Made by a program: the position numbers and the translations under genes
Notes under the pieces: model-generated
Seen by the model: only the letters and a program-made list of their open reading frames with translations
The model's database searches: none
Told to the model about the DNA's origin: nothing
Source: Bovifimicola sp964595785
Lineage (GTDB): Bacteria > Bacillota > Clostridia > Lachnospirales > Lachnospiraceae
DNA length: 24,203 nucleotides
Assembly: GCA_964595785.1 (NCBI GenBank)
Contig: CAZQRO010000025.1
Span: 1-24,203 of the forward strand
Reading direction: 5' to 3'
Shown: positions 8,344-16,651 of the stretch, piece after piece
How the letters are laid out: each line of letters starts with the position of its first letter
Numbering within the stretch: the first letter of the stretch is position 1

Positions 8344-9232
8344 TTATACACTTGACATTACGTATTTTCTGTTTTCACGCAAATCTATTATTAACGGCAT
8401 ACTACATATAATAATAAATATCAGATACATTATCATAGGTACACATCCAGACAATTTTTTTTCAAATGTCGGAAAATATCTATAGTACATTTTTCCCTTT
8501 ACAATTCCAGCAGCAAATACAGTTGATAAAATACCAATAACCGCTAATACGATACCATCTCTTTTATGAAATCTGTATATTGAAAAGGCTGTCCTTCCCG
8601 GCAAACCATACCCCCTTGATTTCATAGAATCTGCAGTTTCCACAGAATTTTCCAAAGACCATGTTATCATAATTGAAAGTATTGCCACAAGATTTTTTAG
8701 TCTGATAATAATATTTCCCTGACTGATATCTTTTCCAATACATTTTCTTGCACCACGCACCTGCTTAAAATGTTCGGTAAATCTCGGCACATATCTAAGT
8801 GCCATAGATATTACAAGGCTTAAATGAGGTATTATTCGCCCAAACAGATATATAAATTTATCAGAAGTCATTATTATGTTATAAATACCAAACCAGTTAA
8901 TAACCGCTAACATGAGTATTGCCATAAAGACTCCGTATATTATAGATTCAAGGGTAAGCGGATTACCACTTTTAAAATATCTGATTATTGTCATTCCTTC
9001 ATGATTAAATAACGGATTAATTATTATTATCATAAGACTCATTAAAATAAGATATCTGAATCCCATCACTACTTTTCTGATTCCTTTTAAATAAACTGAA
9101 TATACAACAGACATGGCAAGCGATATGCATATGATAACGGGATGCATCGAAAACATTGATATCAGAAGTACTATGCAAAAATATATCATATTTACAATAG
9201 GATGATACTTTGAAAAACTATCTGAATTTTCC
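8344..9232 (-). CDS. ecfT: ECF transporter T component (EcfT)
   Basis: The roughly 296-residue membrane protein (ORF 8344-9234, start codon TTG at 9232-9234) has five to six hydrophobic helices and the two cytoplasmic coupling motifs of EcfT: VRGARKCIG and ADSMKSRGYGLPGR. In ECF importers EcfT links the ATPases to the S component. The TTG start comes one base after the stop of the DUF4430 gene, with an AAAGGA site inside that gene's end, so translation is probably coupled. The ATPase-S fusion follows 23 nt downstream, completing an importer from only two chains. Confidence 0.88.
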
Positions 9233-9235
9233 AAA

Positions 9236-10051
9236 TTATTTCACATCCTTTCCAAGATTACATGTATATACCCATCTAATATTATCTCCGTTTTGTACCT
9301 TTAACTTAGATGAACCACTATTAAAAAATTCTCCGTCTACATTATACATCCAGCCTGACAGACTTCCACAGTCAAATTCATACAGATTATATATTCCTTC
9401 TATATAGGCACTATTATATAATGGTGTCCATGAGGATTCCATGTGTATCTTATTATCCATACACACTTTCTGTAATACATCAAATATCGAGTCACCTTCG
9501 TTAAATACTACTGTCTGTTCCTTTAATATCCAACCGTCCGACGGCACAAGACTCTTTTTGTCTTTATCTAAACTATCCATATTATTTAATATAGTTGCAC
9601 ACGAAATAGAAATTGTACATGTATTTTTCTTCTGAGTTGTTGTCTGATTTTCTGTTCTATCTGAATTACCATTTTCAGAATCATTATTTTCCTGACCTAT
9701 TTCGGGTTCTATTTGATGTGGGTTATCTATCTGTTCAGACGATATATTTCCCGTATCATTATTATTCTGCTCATTTTGTTCTGATGAATTTTCTTCCGGT
9801 ATGACAGTAGTCGTATTTTCAGATTCACCTTCTGTTGTGGTATCCTTTAACATATTCATATCATCAGTACTTTTTTCTAAGTTTTCCTCATATGATATTT
9901 TCTCACTGGTTTTGTTTACCTTAAATCCATGTGATTCTTTTGAATTACCGCCATACCAGAAAGCGGTCACTAAAACCAATATCACAAAAATAATACTTAT
10001 AATCTTATTTCTATTTAATTTTAGCCATTCAATTATTTTTTTCTTATTCAT
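9236..10051 (-). CDS. Membrane-anchored DUF4430 (transcobalamin beta-domain-like) protein
   Basis: The 271-residue protein has an N-terminal membrane anchor (about residues 15-35) without a lipobox Cys, a low-complexity Asn/Glu/Thr-rich stalk (about 40-140), and a C-terminal DUF4430 domain (about 145-271). Domain hallmarks are the FNEGDSIFDVLQKVC helix, GSLSGWMYNVDGEF and VQNGDNIRWVYTCN. This Pfam family groups with the C-terminal beta domain of transcobalamin and intrinsic factor. The stalk should hold the domain just outside the membrane. Its position between the wall-anchored DUF4430 protein and ecfT suggests that it passes ligand from wall to importer; that role is inference. Only a weak ribosome site (TAGG) precedes the ATG, and a terminator-like hairpin sits 16 nt upstream. 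Confidence 0.85.
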   Translation of the reverse strand: MNKKKIIEWLKLNRNKIISIIFVILVLVTAFWYGGNSKESHGFKVNKTSEKISYEENLEKSTDDMNMLKDTTTEGESENTTTVIPEENSSEQNEQNNNDTGNISSEQIDNPHQIEPEIGQENNDSENGNSDRTENQTTTQKKNTCTISISCATILNNMDSLDKDKKSLVPSDGWILKEQTVVFNEGDSIFDVLQKVCMDNKIHMESSWTPLYNSAYIEGIYNLYEFDCGSLSGWMYNVDGEFFNSGSSKLKVQNGDNIRWVYTCNLGKDVK

Positions 10052-10059
10052 TTTAGCCT

Positions 10060-10097
10060 ACAAATAAAGACGCCATATTATCAATAATACAGCGTCT
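10060..10097 (-). terminator. Intercistronic terminator-like hairpin between the two DUF4430 genes
   Basis: On the minus strand AGACGC (10092-10097) pairs with GCGTCT (10068-10073), with an inner TATTAT/ATAATA pairing, followed by TTTATTTG. It lies after the surface-protein gene and ends just 16 nt before the start of the second DUF4430 gene. It could lower read-through from the abundant surface protein into the importer genes, or shield the weak ribosome binding site. Confidence 0.6.
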
Positions 10098-10187
10098 CTA
10101 TCATTATCCTTTTTATTAAAGTATTTGAACTATTCAGCATGGAGTTTTATAATTCTTCATTATTTCTCTACACCTTATAGTGACAAA

Positions 10188-13100
10188 TTATGCCTTCTTA
10201 CGCTTAACTCTGTATATTACAAATATTCCCGCTCCTGATACTGTCATCATAAGCATATATAATAATATATTAGTATAATCTCCCGTTTTTGGCAATGCTT
10301 CATTACTATTATTTTGTTGCACTTTATTACTGTTCTGATTTTCTGCTTTATCATTGACATTATTATTATCTTTATTAGCATTATTATCATTAGTATTGTT
10401 ATTATCATTGTTGTTACTATTGTTATCTTCTGAATCAATAATAGGATTATTTCTCTGCTTTACATCACTCATATCATATATTACCATATCATCATTTAAT
10501 AATCTCATATATGATACTAATCCTAAATACGCCTGTTCTGTTGCCATTTCGTCCATATTTTCATTATATGAATGACTAAAACTTCCATCTGAAACATAGA
10601 AGTTGTTAAGTGCTGTTATTGCAGAGATACCGTTTTTAATAAATCGTGTATCTGTCCTTGAATTAATGCCAAGTGAAGATAGTGCAATAACTACCTGTGC
10701 TGTACTTTCACAATTTTCTGTTCCGTATGAACCAAAACTTCCGTCTTCATTTTGTACTGATGTAAGGTAATCCACTGCTTTCGTAATTGATGACGTCACC
10801 TTTTCGTCAGAATTATAATAAGAAGAAAGTGCTTGTATAGCCATTGCGGTCAAATCAATATCACTATTTGTTCCGTCGAGTGAAAATCCGCCATCATCTG
10901 ACTGGCTGCTAATTATATATTCAATAAGATTTTCTCTTGTTGTCTGTACGTCTCCCTGTGTTAAAACAGGTATGTCATAGTTATAGCTGTCAAATGCCAC
11001 AAGTGCCCAAATAGCACCATTTACTCCCTGTTTTACTACATAATCAAAGTCTGCTAACGGCTCTAATAAATTATATCCGCAAATATTTTTTACATTGTAT
11101 CCCAATGATGTCAGTGCCAGAATCATTCTTGAATTATCAGATGACTTTGATTTATGAAGTTTTGCACTTCCATTTTCTTTTACATATTTATATGCATTTT
11201 TGAAATATTCTTCTGCAAACCTCTCATCAGCTTTACTTGCTCTGGCAAGTCCGATTACTTTCCATTCCCCTCCTATTGAACCTACAACAGGTATTCCATC
11301 ATTAACAAACCTATCTGTTACTTCATTAAATATATTGTTTGTCTTTTCAATTGATTCTGAAACAAGATTTAATATATAAATAACCGGTTCCTTTTCACCA
11401 TTCTGGACAATTACTCTGACTTTTCTGCCATCTTCATTTACAGATATATTTGCTGATTCACCATCTGCAATACGCTTATTATTTATATAAATATTATCTT
11501 CTTCAGTAACATCTTTTAATGATATGCTTACATTTGAAACATCATTCAATTTAACATCATATTCTGTTTTATCTTCTTCTAACTTAACTTCTTTACTAAC
11601 ACCATTTTCATCTGTGATAAGAATTGACTTTGGTGCCTGTGTTTTACCGACACTTTCTTCTGCTGCCGCAGTCCTTACAACGTAACTTACTTCAGTAGAT
11701 TTTTCCCTAAATGAACCTGCCCATATATTTGATGCAGTAACCACTTTAATATAATGAATGCCATTATTAAGTTCTACTCTATTACCTTCTTCATCGACTG
11801 CCCACTCGATATCAAATCCATTAGAGTCTGCATTTTCAGTATAAGGATTTACATCTAACCCGATTGTACCATTTTTAAAGTAATCCACATATCCGAATTT
11901 AATTTCTCCAGCATATGAGGCTGTTGAACCATCACCATATAAAGAACCATCAGCACATGATAAAAGAATCCCCTTTAATGTAATTGTATCTTCTTTAGCA
12001 GATTTATTCATATAATAAACTGAACTTAATGGCCATGCACCCGATTGTGTCTCTCCATCATTCGAACCACCCTGATTATCTGTCCATGATGTCTTTCCAT
12101 CGGCTGTTTTCCTATATGTTATCTCATAATCAGTAATTGTACTGTCTTCATAATGCTCTGAACCTGCTAATGCATACCATTTTTCACCATCTTCCGACAC
12201 CCATACCTGTCCGCTTTCAGACGAACTGCCGCCTGAAGCAAATGAGTTGCCATACACATAGAAATCAACTCCATACTTATTATTTGGATTATTCTTAATA
12301 GCATCCTCGTAATAGTAGGTTACATATCCACCATAATTTCCAAGTGAACGCATTGTTCCTGAAAGTGTTGCCTCTGGTCCTGAACCATAGGCTAAAGAAT
12401 TAGTATACTGACTGTTAATGCATAAATAATCTGTTACCTTATCCGGCACATCATATTTACTCTTTTTTACCACCTTAAAAGAGTAAATATTTACAACTCC
12501 ATTTTTCGATGACACATTTATTGTCTGTACACTTGTTTTAAGAGATATATGATATTGACCATCTTCGTCTTTCTCCATATCATTTGTTCCAAGTTTTACA
12601 ATAGCATTATCAGATGTAGTAAATGCTAATTCCGGCATTTCTTCATCATTTTCTATAATTATGCTATATGAATAGTTATCTTTTGAGAATTCCGGATACC
12701 AGTCACCAGTCTTCGTAGCTGCTGACGTAATCTTTGTTTCTTCAATATCCACATCCGCCTTTATTACCTTTAATGAATATGTGCTTCCTAATGTATCAAC
12801 ATTTTCAAAGCCATTCTTTAAATATTCTTCATCGGAAATTGTCTGAATAACAAAATTTTTTTCTGTTTTTTCTCCAAAACTATATAAAGATGAATTACCG
12901 CCATTTTCAACCTCTATATATTCTTTTCCATCTTCGCTTATTCTAATATGAACATATGCTGTTTTTCCTGTTAATTTTAAAGAAAATGATTCTAAATTTT
13001 CTAACAGATACGATTGATATGTGTAGTAATCTGAGACAACTCCTGATGTTGTTATCTCTCCATAACTATCAGTCTTAAATATTGTTCCTTCCGGCTTTCC

Positions 13101-14357
13101 CTGATAGTTAGTAGATAATAACTCTCTTCCATCTGGAACTATTACTATTCCGGTACCTGCCTTAATCTGCGAAGTAACATCATAAGGTCTTGTTATATTG
13201 TATTTATAGATTGTATAATTACTGCTGTCTGTTAAATCTGTTAATCTGATTTCAAGCTGACTTGTACCAAATGGAATGTTTGTTAATGATGTGAGTTTTC
13301 CACTTGCAACAACTACGTTCCTATCCTCTCCATTAATATCTTTATATAAAGCCGTTGCTGTATATTTTTCCGTATCATATTTAGTAGTGCTTGTAATTGA
13401 GAGAGTTGATGTGCTATATGCCTTTATATTTACATTATATTCATATATATTATTTGCAAAAGTTTCATCTGTTATCCAATTAGTAAGAGCTGATGACATA
13501 AAATTAAATTTTTCAAAATGTGGTTTCTCTACTATGCTTTCAGCTTTTTTAACATTAATTGTATACAATGTTTCTGTCTGTCCACTATTCATACTTGGCC
13601 AATTTGTATTTCCTACTCCTATATAAATCTTATCTCCTGCTGAAATTGTAATTGTATCATTTTTCTTGAATTCTGCATTTTTCACAGTAGGCTGATATAC
13701 ATTTTTATATGTTCTAACCTGAAAATTTTTATTATTTGCAGCTGTATCTATTGTAACATTTTCACTGTCACCATCAATTAATAATGTGTATTCTTTATTT
13801 AATGCATCAAATTCTTTATCAAGTCTGCCATTGCTAAATGATAATGATTTAAGAGTTGTGTTAGTATCTCCCCACACACTTCCAAGGTCACTTCCCCAAT
13901 TGCATGTATACCAAAAGCATATTTCATCTCCATTTTGTAATGAGTTATCTGATACTTTATAATTAGTGAGTGAGTCAGTTGTGAACCAGTCATTTAAAGT
14001 TCCCATCCATCCACTGCTAGAACCTCCATCATATGCACTTAAGCCGTTAATTTCAGTTATATATCCTGAATCCGCTCCTGTCTGCGTAAATCCTTCTTCC
14101 TTAATCGCTTTTGATACAGCAGTAATTGCCGTATCTGTGTTCTCAACTTCTACCCATTTATCAATTAATTTTCCATCCCATCTTCCCCCTTCAGTTTTCA
14201 AATACGTATCATTTCTGACAATAACCCGCACTTTACTAACGGTTCTCTCTCCTGCTCTTACAATAATATCTGACGGAATATTACAAAGCAGAAGTGTTAC
14301 TATTAAAAGCCACGATAAAAATTTACTAATTCTCTTCATCTCTTTCATTTTCTCCAT
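10188..14357 (-). CDS. LPxTG-anchored surface protein with DUF4430, cadherin-like repeats and alpha-toroid
   Basis: The 1389-residue protein starts with a signal peptide (about 1-35; the Mets at codons 4 and 7 are other possible starts). A DUF4430 domain follows (about 43-160; SSGWMGTLNDWF, LQNGDEICFWYTCNWG). Several cadherin-like beta-sandwich repeats come next (about 165-275, 283-395, 550-625, 915-990), with a beta-rich region at 630-880 of unknown type. An alpha-toroid of the prenyltransferase/terpene-cyclase repeat type lies at about 1035-1300 (SSQSDDGGFSLDG, SVQNEDGSFGSYG). The end is an Asn/Asp-rich wall spacer and a sortase signal, LPKTG at 1355-1359, a hydrophobic helix and KRKKA. Alpha-toroid plus DUF4430-type domain is the make-up of animal B12 carriers, where the toroid is N-terminal; here the order is reversed. 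A role as surface corrinoid binder fits its ECF neighbours but is inference. Confidence 0.85.
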   Translation of the reverse strand: MEKMKEMKRISKFLSWLLIVTLLLCNIPSDIIVRAGERTVSKVRVIVRNDTYLKTEGGRWDGKLIDKWVEVENTDTAITAVSKAIKEEGFTQTGADSGYITEINGLSAYDGGSSSGWMGTLNDWFTTDSLTNYKVSDNSLQNGDEICFWYTCNWGSDLGSVWGDTNTTLKSLSFSNGRLDKEFDALNKEYTLLIDGDSENVTIDTAANNKNFQVRTYKNVYQPTVKNAEFKKNDTITISAGDKIYIGVGNTNWPSMNSGQTETLYTINVKKAESIVEKPHFEKFNFMSSALTNWITDETFANNIYEYNVNIKAYSTSTLSITSTTKYDTEKYTATALYKDINGEDRNVVVASGKLTSLTNIPFGTSQLEIRLTDLTDSSNYTIYKYNITRPYDVTSQIKAGTGIVIVPDGRELLSTNYQGKPEGTIFKTDSYGEITTSGVVSDYYTYQSYLLENLESFSLKLTGKTAYVHIRISEDGKEYIEVENGGNSSLYSFGEKTEKNFVIQTISDEEYLKNGFENVDTLGSTYSLKVIKADVDIEETKITSAATKTGDWYPEFSKDNYSYSIIIENDEEMPELAFTTSDNAIVKLGTNDMEKDEDGQYHISLKTSVQTINVSSKNGVVNIYSFKVVKKSKYDVPDKVTDYLCINSQYTNSLAYGSGPEATLSGTMRSLGNYGGYVTYYYEDAIKNNPNNKYGVDFYVYGNSFASGGSSSESGQVWVSEDGEKWYALAGSEHYEDSTITDYEITYRKTADGKTSWTDNQGGSNDGETQSGAWPLSSVYYMNKSAKEDTITLKGILLSCADGSLYGDGSTASYAGEIKFGYVDYFKNGTIGLDVNPYTENADSNGFDIEWAVDEEGNRVELNNGIHYIKVVTASNIWAGSFREKSTEVSYVVRTAAAEESVGKTQAPKSILITDENGVSKEVKLEEDKTEYDVKLNDVSNVSISLKDVTEEDNIYINNKRIADGESANISVNEDGRKVRVIVQNGEKEPVIYILNLVSESIEKTNNIFNEVTDRFVNDGIPVVGSIGGEWKVIGLARASKADERFAEEYFKNAYKYVKENGSAKLHKSKSSDNSRMILALTSLGYNVKNICGYNLLEPLADFDYVVKQGVNGAIWALVAFDSYNYDIPVLTQGDVQTTRENLIEYIISSQSDDGGFSLDGTNSDIDLTAMAIQALSSYYNSDEKVTSSITKAVDYLTSVQNEDGSFGSYGTENCESTAQVVIALSSLGINSRTDTRFIKNGISAITALNNFYVSDGSFSHSYNENMDEMATEQAYLGLVSYMRLLNDDMVIYDMSDVKQRNNPIIDSEDNNSNNNDNNNTNDNNANKDNNNVNDKAENQNSNKVQQNNSNEALPKTGDYTNILLYMLMMTVSGAGIFVIYRVKRKKA

Positions 14358-14360
14358 TCT

Positions 14361-14597
14361 TTAGACTTTTTGCTTTCTGATTCTTTCTCTTTTAGCCTTT
14401 GATAATTCCTTTGAATCAGGTTGAATTTTCACCTTAATTCCGGCTGCCTCTAAAGCTCTTGGCCATGGTCCTAACTTCTGTTTAATGAAGCATATGTCAT
14501 CATCATTAAAATCAGTGCGTTTCGGAGTTCTTTTTTTATCTAATTTCTCATACTTTTCTACAAGCATATTGATAGCCTGCTGTCTCTTAATATCCAT
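14361..14597 (-). CDS. Small HNHS-repeat-like protein
   Basis: I place the start at ATG 14595-14597, because AGGAG (14607-14611) lies 9 nt upstream; this gives 78 residues. The frame is open further up to 14663, but that start has no ribosome site and lies inside another small gene. The core KRTDFNDDDICFIKQ followed by KLGPWPRALEAAGIKV resembles the homing-endonuclease-associated repeat, a short DNA-contacting helix motif; the C-terminus is strongly basic (RERIRKQK). It ends 3 nt before the first ATG of the large surface protein and overlaps the 57-residue ORF upstream, so the three are probably one transcript. Function is unknown; a small nucleic-acid-binding regulator of the operon is possible. 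Confidence 0.6.
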   Translation of the reverse strand: MDIKRQQAINMLVEKYEKLDKKRTPKRTDFNDDDICFIKQKLGPWPRALEAAGIKVKIQPDSKELSKAKRERIRKQKV

Positions 14598-14760
14598 ATC
14601 TTTCATCTCCTGCAAATATACCTTTTGACAAGCGAATCCTATGAGTTGCCCGACAAATGGCATGAGACCATTGATTTTTACGCACTAATCGTGCTTCTTT
14701 CTCATGTTTTGCAGTCTCCATAGACATAAAAATGTATGCAAGCATCCATTTTATGTCCAT
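14587..14760 (-). CDS. 57-residue hypothetical protein overlapping the HNHS-like gene
   Basis: This short ORF starts at ATG 14758-14760, three nt after an AAGGGA site (14764-14769), and ends with TAA at 14587-14589, overlapping the first 11 bases of the next gene. Overlaps of this kind usually mean coupled translation and argue that the ORF is real. The protein begins MDIKWMLAYIFMSME and is then basic and His/Arg-rich, with NQWSHAICRATHRIRLSK and an end GDERYGY. I do not recognise the family. A 32-bp stretch covering its WSHAICRATH codons recurs exactly at 16773-16804. Confidence 0.5.
   Translation of the reverse strand: MDIKWMLAYIFMSMETAKHEKEARLVRKNQWSHAICRATHRIRLSKGIFAGDERYGY
14641..14672. 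repeat. 32-bp direct repeat, copy 1
   Basis: This segment, starting atgagttgcccgacaa on the plus strand, is identical over 32 bases to 16773-16804. Copy 1 lies inside the 57-residue ORF (codons for WSHAICRATH). Confidence 0.9.
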
Positions 14761-14776
14761 TTGTCCCTTGTCTCAT

Positions 14777-14816
14777 TCTATACAATGAAAAATGCCTTCT
14801 CTACAATTGTAAAGAA
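14777..14816 (-). promoter_or_regulatory. Possible promoter with overlapping palindromic operator
   Basis: On the minus strand TTGTAG (14801-14806) and TATAGA (14777-14782) are 18 nt apart, just ahead of the 57-residue ORF. A 20-bp palindrome with one mismatched pair (14797-14816) overlaps the -35; its core TACAATTGTA matches the TACAnnTGTA half-site pair used by BlaI/CopY-type repressors. The leader would be very short (about 10 nt). No such repressor gene is in the window. Confidence 0.35.
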
Positions 14817-15192
14817 AGCACATCGGTTCGCATAATAAAAAGATGTATGTTTGAAAAACAAGCATAACAAAAACTTCTATCAGACCGGTTGTACTTCTTC
14901 TTGTCCAAGAATACTTTACCGAATAAAATATGGGAGTAATCTGACTTATGATGAAAGTTCATCAAATACAGTAATGACAGTTGTTCCGGATTCTGACCGG
15001 ATTCCCGATTATTTAAAAGATTATCTTTTAAGACCATATTTTAAACATATTAAATTTTACCACGTAAGTATATACTTTATACGCATTTTAGTCAACACAA
15101 AAGTTGATTCCAGACCTCATGGTCTGGAACTTTATGCTACTATTCACGTAACAACTTTATCAGATTAACAGAGTAAGTGTTTGACTTCTTTA
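14817..15192. other. Gene-poor interval with an uncertain plus-strand ORF
   Basis: No gene I can defend lies here. A plus-strand frame is open from a TTG at 14851 to 15168 (105 codons) without a ribosome site. Its middle (SSSNTVMTVVPDSDRIPDYL) looks protein-like, while the end runs through a hairpin and does not; it may be a gene remnant. The opposite strand is also open between 14801 and 15037 without support. Confidence 0.3.
15108..15129 (-). terminator. Perfect 9-bp hairpin downstream of cysK
   Basis: TTCCAGACC (15108-15116) and GGTCTGGAA (15121-15129) form a perfect 9-bp stem with a four-base loop, 64 nt beyond the cysK stop. Read on the minus strand it is followed by TCAACTTTTG, a weak U tract, so a cysK terminator is likely but not certain. 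Confidence 0.5.
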
Positions 15193-16116
15193 TTATGCAA
15201 ACAAATCAGTAGACATATATCTCTCACCTGAGTCAGTGAATAATGCAACTATATTTTTGCCTTTATTCTCCGGACGTCTGGCAAGTTCTGTCGATGCCTG
15301 TAAGACTGCTCCTGATGAAATTCCAACAAGTATACCATCTGTTTTTGCAATTTTTCTTGCCATCTCATATGCCTCTTCATCTGAAGATTTTATAACTTCA
15401 TCTACCACACTCATATCCATTATCTTAGGAATGAATCCTGCTCCAATTCCCTGTATCTTATGAGCTCCCGGGGGTTCTCCTGACAACACAGCAGATGTCT
15501 CAGGTTCTACTGCCACCACTTTTATATTCGCATTCTTATTCTTAAGAATCTTTCCTGTTCCACTAATTGTTCCGCCTGTTCCCACGGATGCTACGAAAAT
15601 ATCTGCTTTTCCATTGGTATCTCTCCATATTTCCTCACCTGTGGTCTTTTCGTGAGCCAAAGAATTAGCGGGATTCTCAAACTGCTGTGGAATAAAAGCA
15701 TTGCCATATTCTTTTGCCAGTTCATTAGCTCTGTCAATAGCCCCCTGCATTCCCATATTCCCCTTAGTTAGTACCACCTCTGCACCTAATGCCTTAACAA
15801 TTCTCTGTCTCTCAATACTCATTGTCTCCGGCATGGTGAGAATTAGTCTTAAACCTTTAGTTGCTGCAACAAAAGCAAGACCTATACCTGTATTTCCACT
15901 TGTGGGTTCAATCAATATAGTATCATTATTAATCGCACCATCTTTCATTCCCTGTTCAACCATAGATAATGCTACTCTGTCTTTGGCACTTCCCAACGGA
16001 TTAAAATATTCAAGTTTTGCAATAATCTTTGCTTCTAACTTCATCTCTTTTTCATAATTACTTAACTCTACCATTGGTGTATTTCCTATTAACTGCGTTA
16101 AATCTGTATAAATCAT
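15193..16116 (-). CDS. cysK: Cysteine synthase A (O-acetylserine sulfhydrylase)
   Basis: The 307-residue enzyme joins O-acetylserine and sulfide to make cysteine, using pyridoxal phosphate, in the cytosol. Diagnostic stretches are LIGNTPMVEL, the PLP lysine in NPLGSAKDR (Lys45), the phosphate/substrate loop EPTSGNTGIG, and SVGTGGTISGTGK. I set the start at ATG 16114-16116 because GGAGGT (16121-16126) stands 4 nt before it and the family usually begins MIY. The ATG four codons upstream lies within the ribosome site. No T-box or S-box is visible upstream, so its control is unclear; a CACATGTG palindrome (16171-16178) lies in the leader. Confidence 0.95.
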   Translation of the reverse strand: MIYTDLTQLIGNTPMVELSNYEKEMKLEAKIIAKLEYFNPLGSAKDRVALSMVEQGMKDGAINNDTILIEPTSGNTGIGLAFVAATKGLRLILTMPETMSIERQRIVKALGAEVVLTKGNMGMQGAIDRANELAKEYGNAFIPQQFENPANSLAHEKTTGEEIWRDTNGKADIFVASVGTGGTISGTGKILKNKNANIKVVAVEPETSAVLSGEPPGAHKIQGIGAGFIPKIMDMSVVDEVIKSSDEEAYEMARKIAKTDGILVGISSGAVLQASTELARRPENKGKNIVALFTDSGERYMSTDLFA

Positions 16117-16221
16117 ACTTACCTCCATGCATGAGGGCTTTTTACGAAAACATTGGCATTTAAGAATTTACACATGTGATTTCTAAACTGCCTTAAACAT
16201 TTCCAAGTTCTCAGTTTATTA

Positions 16222-16614
16222 TTAACTTTCACTAATCTGCTTATCTGTATATAAAATGTGATTAACAAGCCAGTCTGCTAAAAATTCTAAGATTTTAATA
16301 ATCATTTCCTCTGAATTCTCGTCTATGTCTTCTAAATTCCATTCCTCAAGTTTTTCCTTAAATGCATTATGCTGAATCTTCTGCGAAAATAATCTTTTAT
16401 AATTAATACTTTCCATATATTCTTCTTCATGTTCAAAATGCATAATTGTATATTCCTTAAGCCTTCTTAGAATTGCTTTAATATCATCATATTTGTCAAT
16501 AATAAATTCATTTTTCATCAACTGATATGCCTCTTGTGCAATTTCAAATAACTGTCTGTGTTCATTGTCAATCTCTTCAATTCCTGTTAAATATTCATCT
16601 TTCATTTCGTACAT
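16222..16614 (-). CDS. Bacteriohemerythrin-like diiron protein
   Basis: The 130-residue single-domain protein fits the hemerythrin fold, a four-helix bundle that binds O2 at two irons, or senses or stores O2/iron. Likely ligands are His19 (EIDNEHRQLF), His59 and Glu63 (HFEHEEEYM), His82 (KIQHNAF), and His119 with Asp124 (NHILYTD). The usual HxxxH pair around residue 78-82 has Gln78 in place of the first His, so one iron may be less firmly held. A TATAAT (16646-16651, minus) and an AAAGGA site precede it. In a strict anaerobe such proteins may scavenge O2. It sits just upstream of cysK in the same direction. Confidence 0.88.
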   Translation of the reverse strand: MYEMKDEYLTGIEEIDNEHRQLFEIAQEAYQLMKNEFIIDKYDDIKAILRRLKEYTIMHFEHEEEYMESINYKRLFSQKIQHNAFKEKLEEWNLEDIDENSEEMIIKILEFLADWLVNHILYTDKQISES

Positions 16615-16645
16615 AATAATCTGCTTCCTTTCGTATTGATTCTTT

Positions 16646-16651
16646 ATTATA
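16646..16651 (-). promoter_or_regulatory. Candidate -10 box for the hemerythrin gene
   Basis: A perfect TATAAT on the minus strand lies 31 nt upstream of the hemerythrin ATG. The -35 side is weak (gaaagt at 17 nt). Confidence 0.4.

Noticed and set aside
14361..14663. Longer form of the HNHS-like gene starting at 14663
   Set aside because: That ATG has no ribosome site and lies inside the 57-residue ORF; AGGAG fits the ATG at 14597.
14587..15192. Cobalamin riboswitch upstream of the surface/ECF operon
   Set aside because: I looked for a B12-box-like GCCACTG on the minus strand before 14760 and before 10051 and saw none; a covariance-model search would settle this.
16171..16178. CACATGTG palindrome upstream of cysK as an operator
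   Set aside because: Eight bases with only partly symmetric flanks; too short to separate from chance without comparison among relatives.
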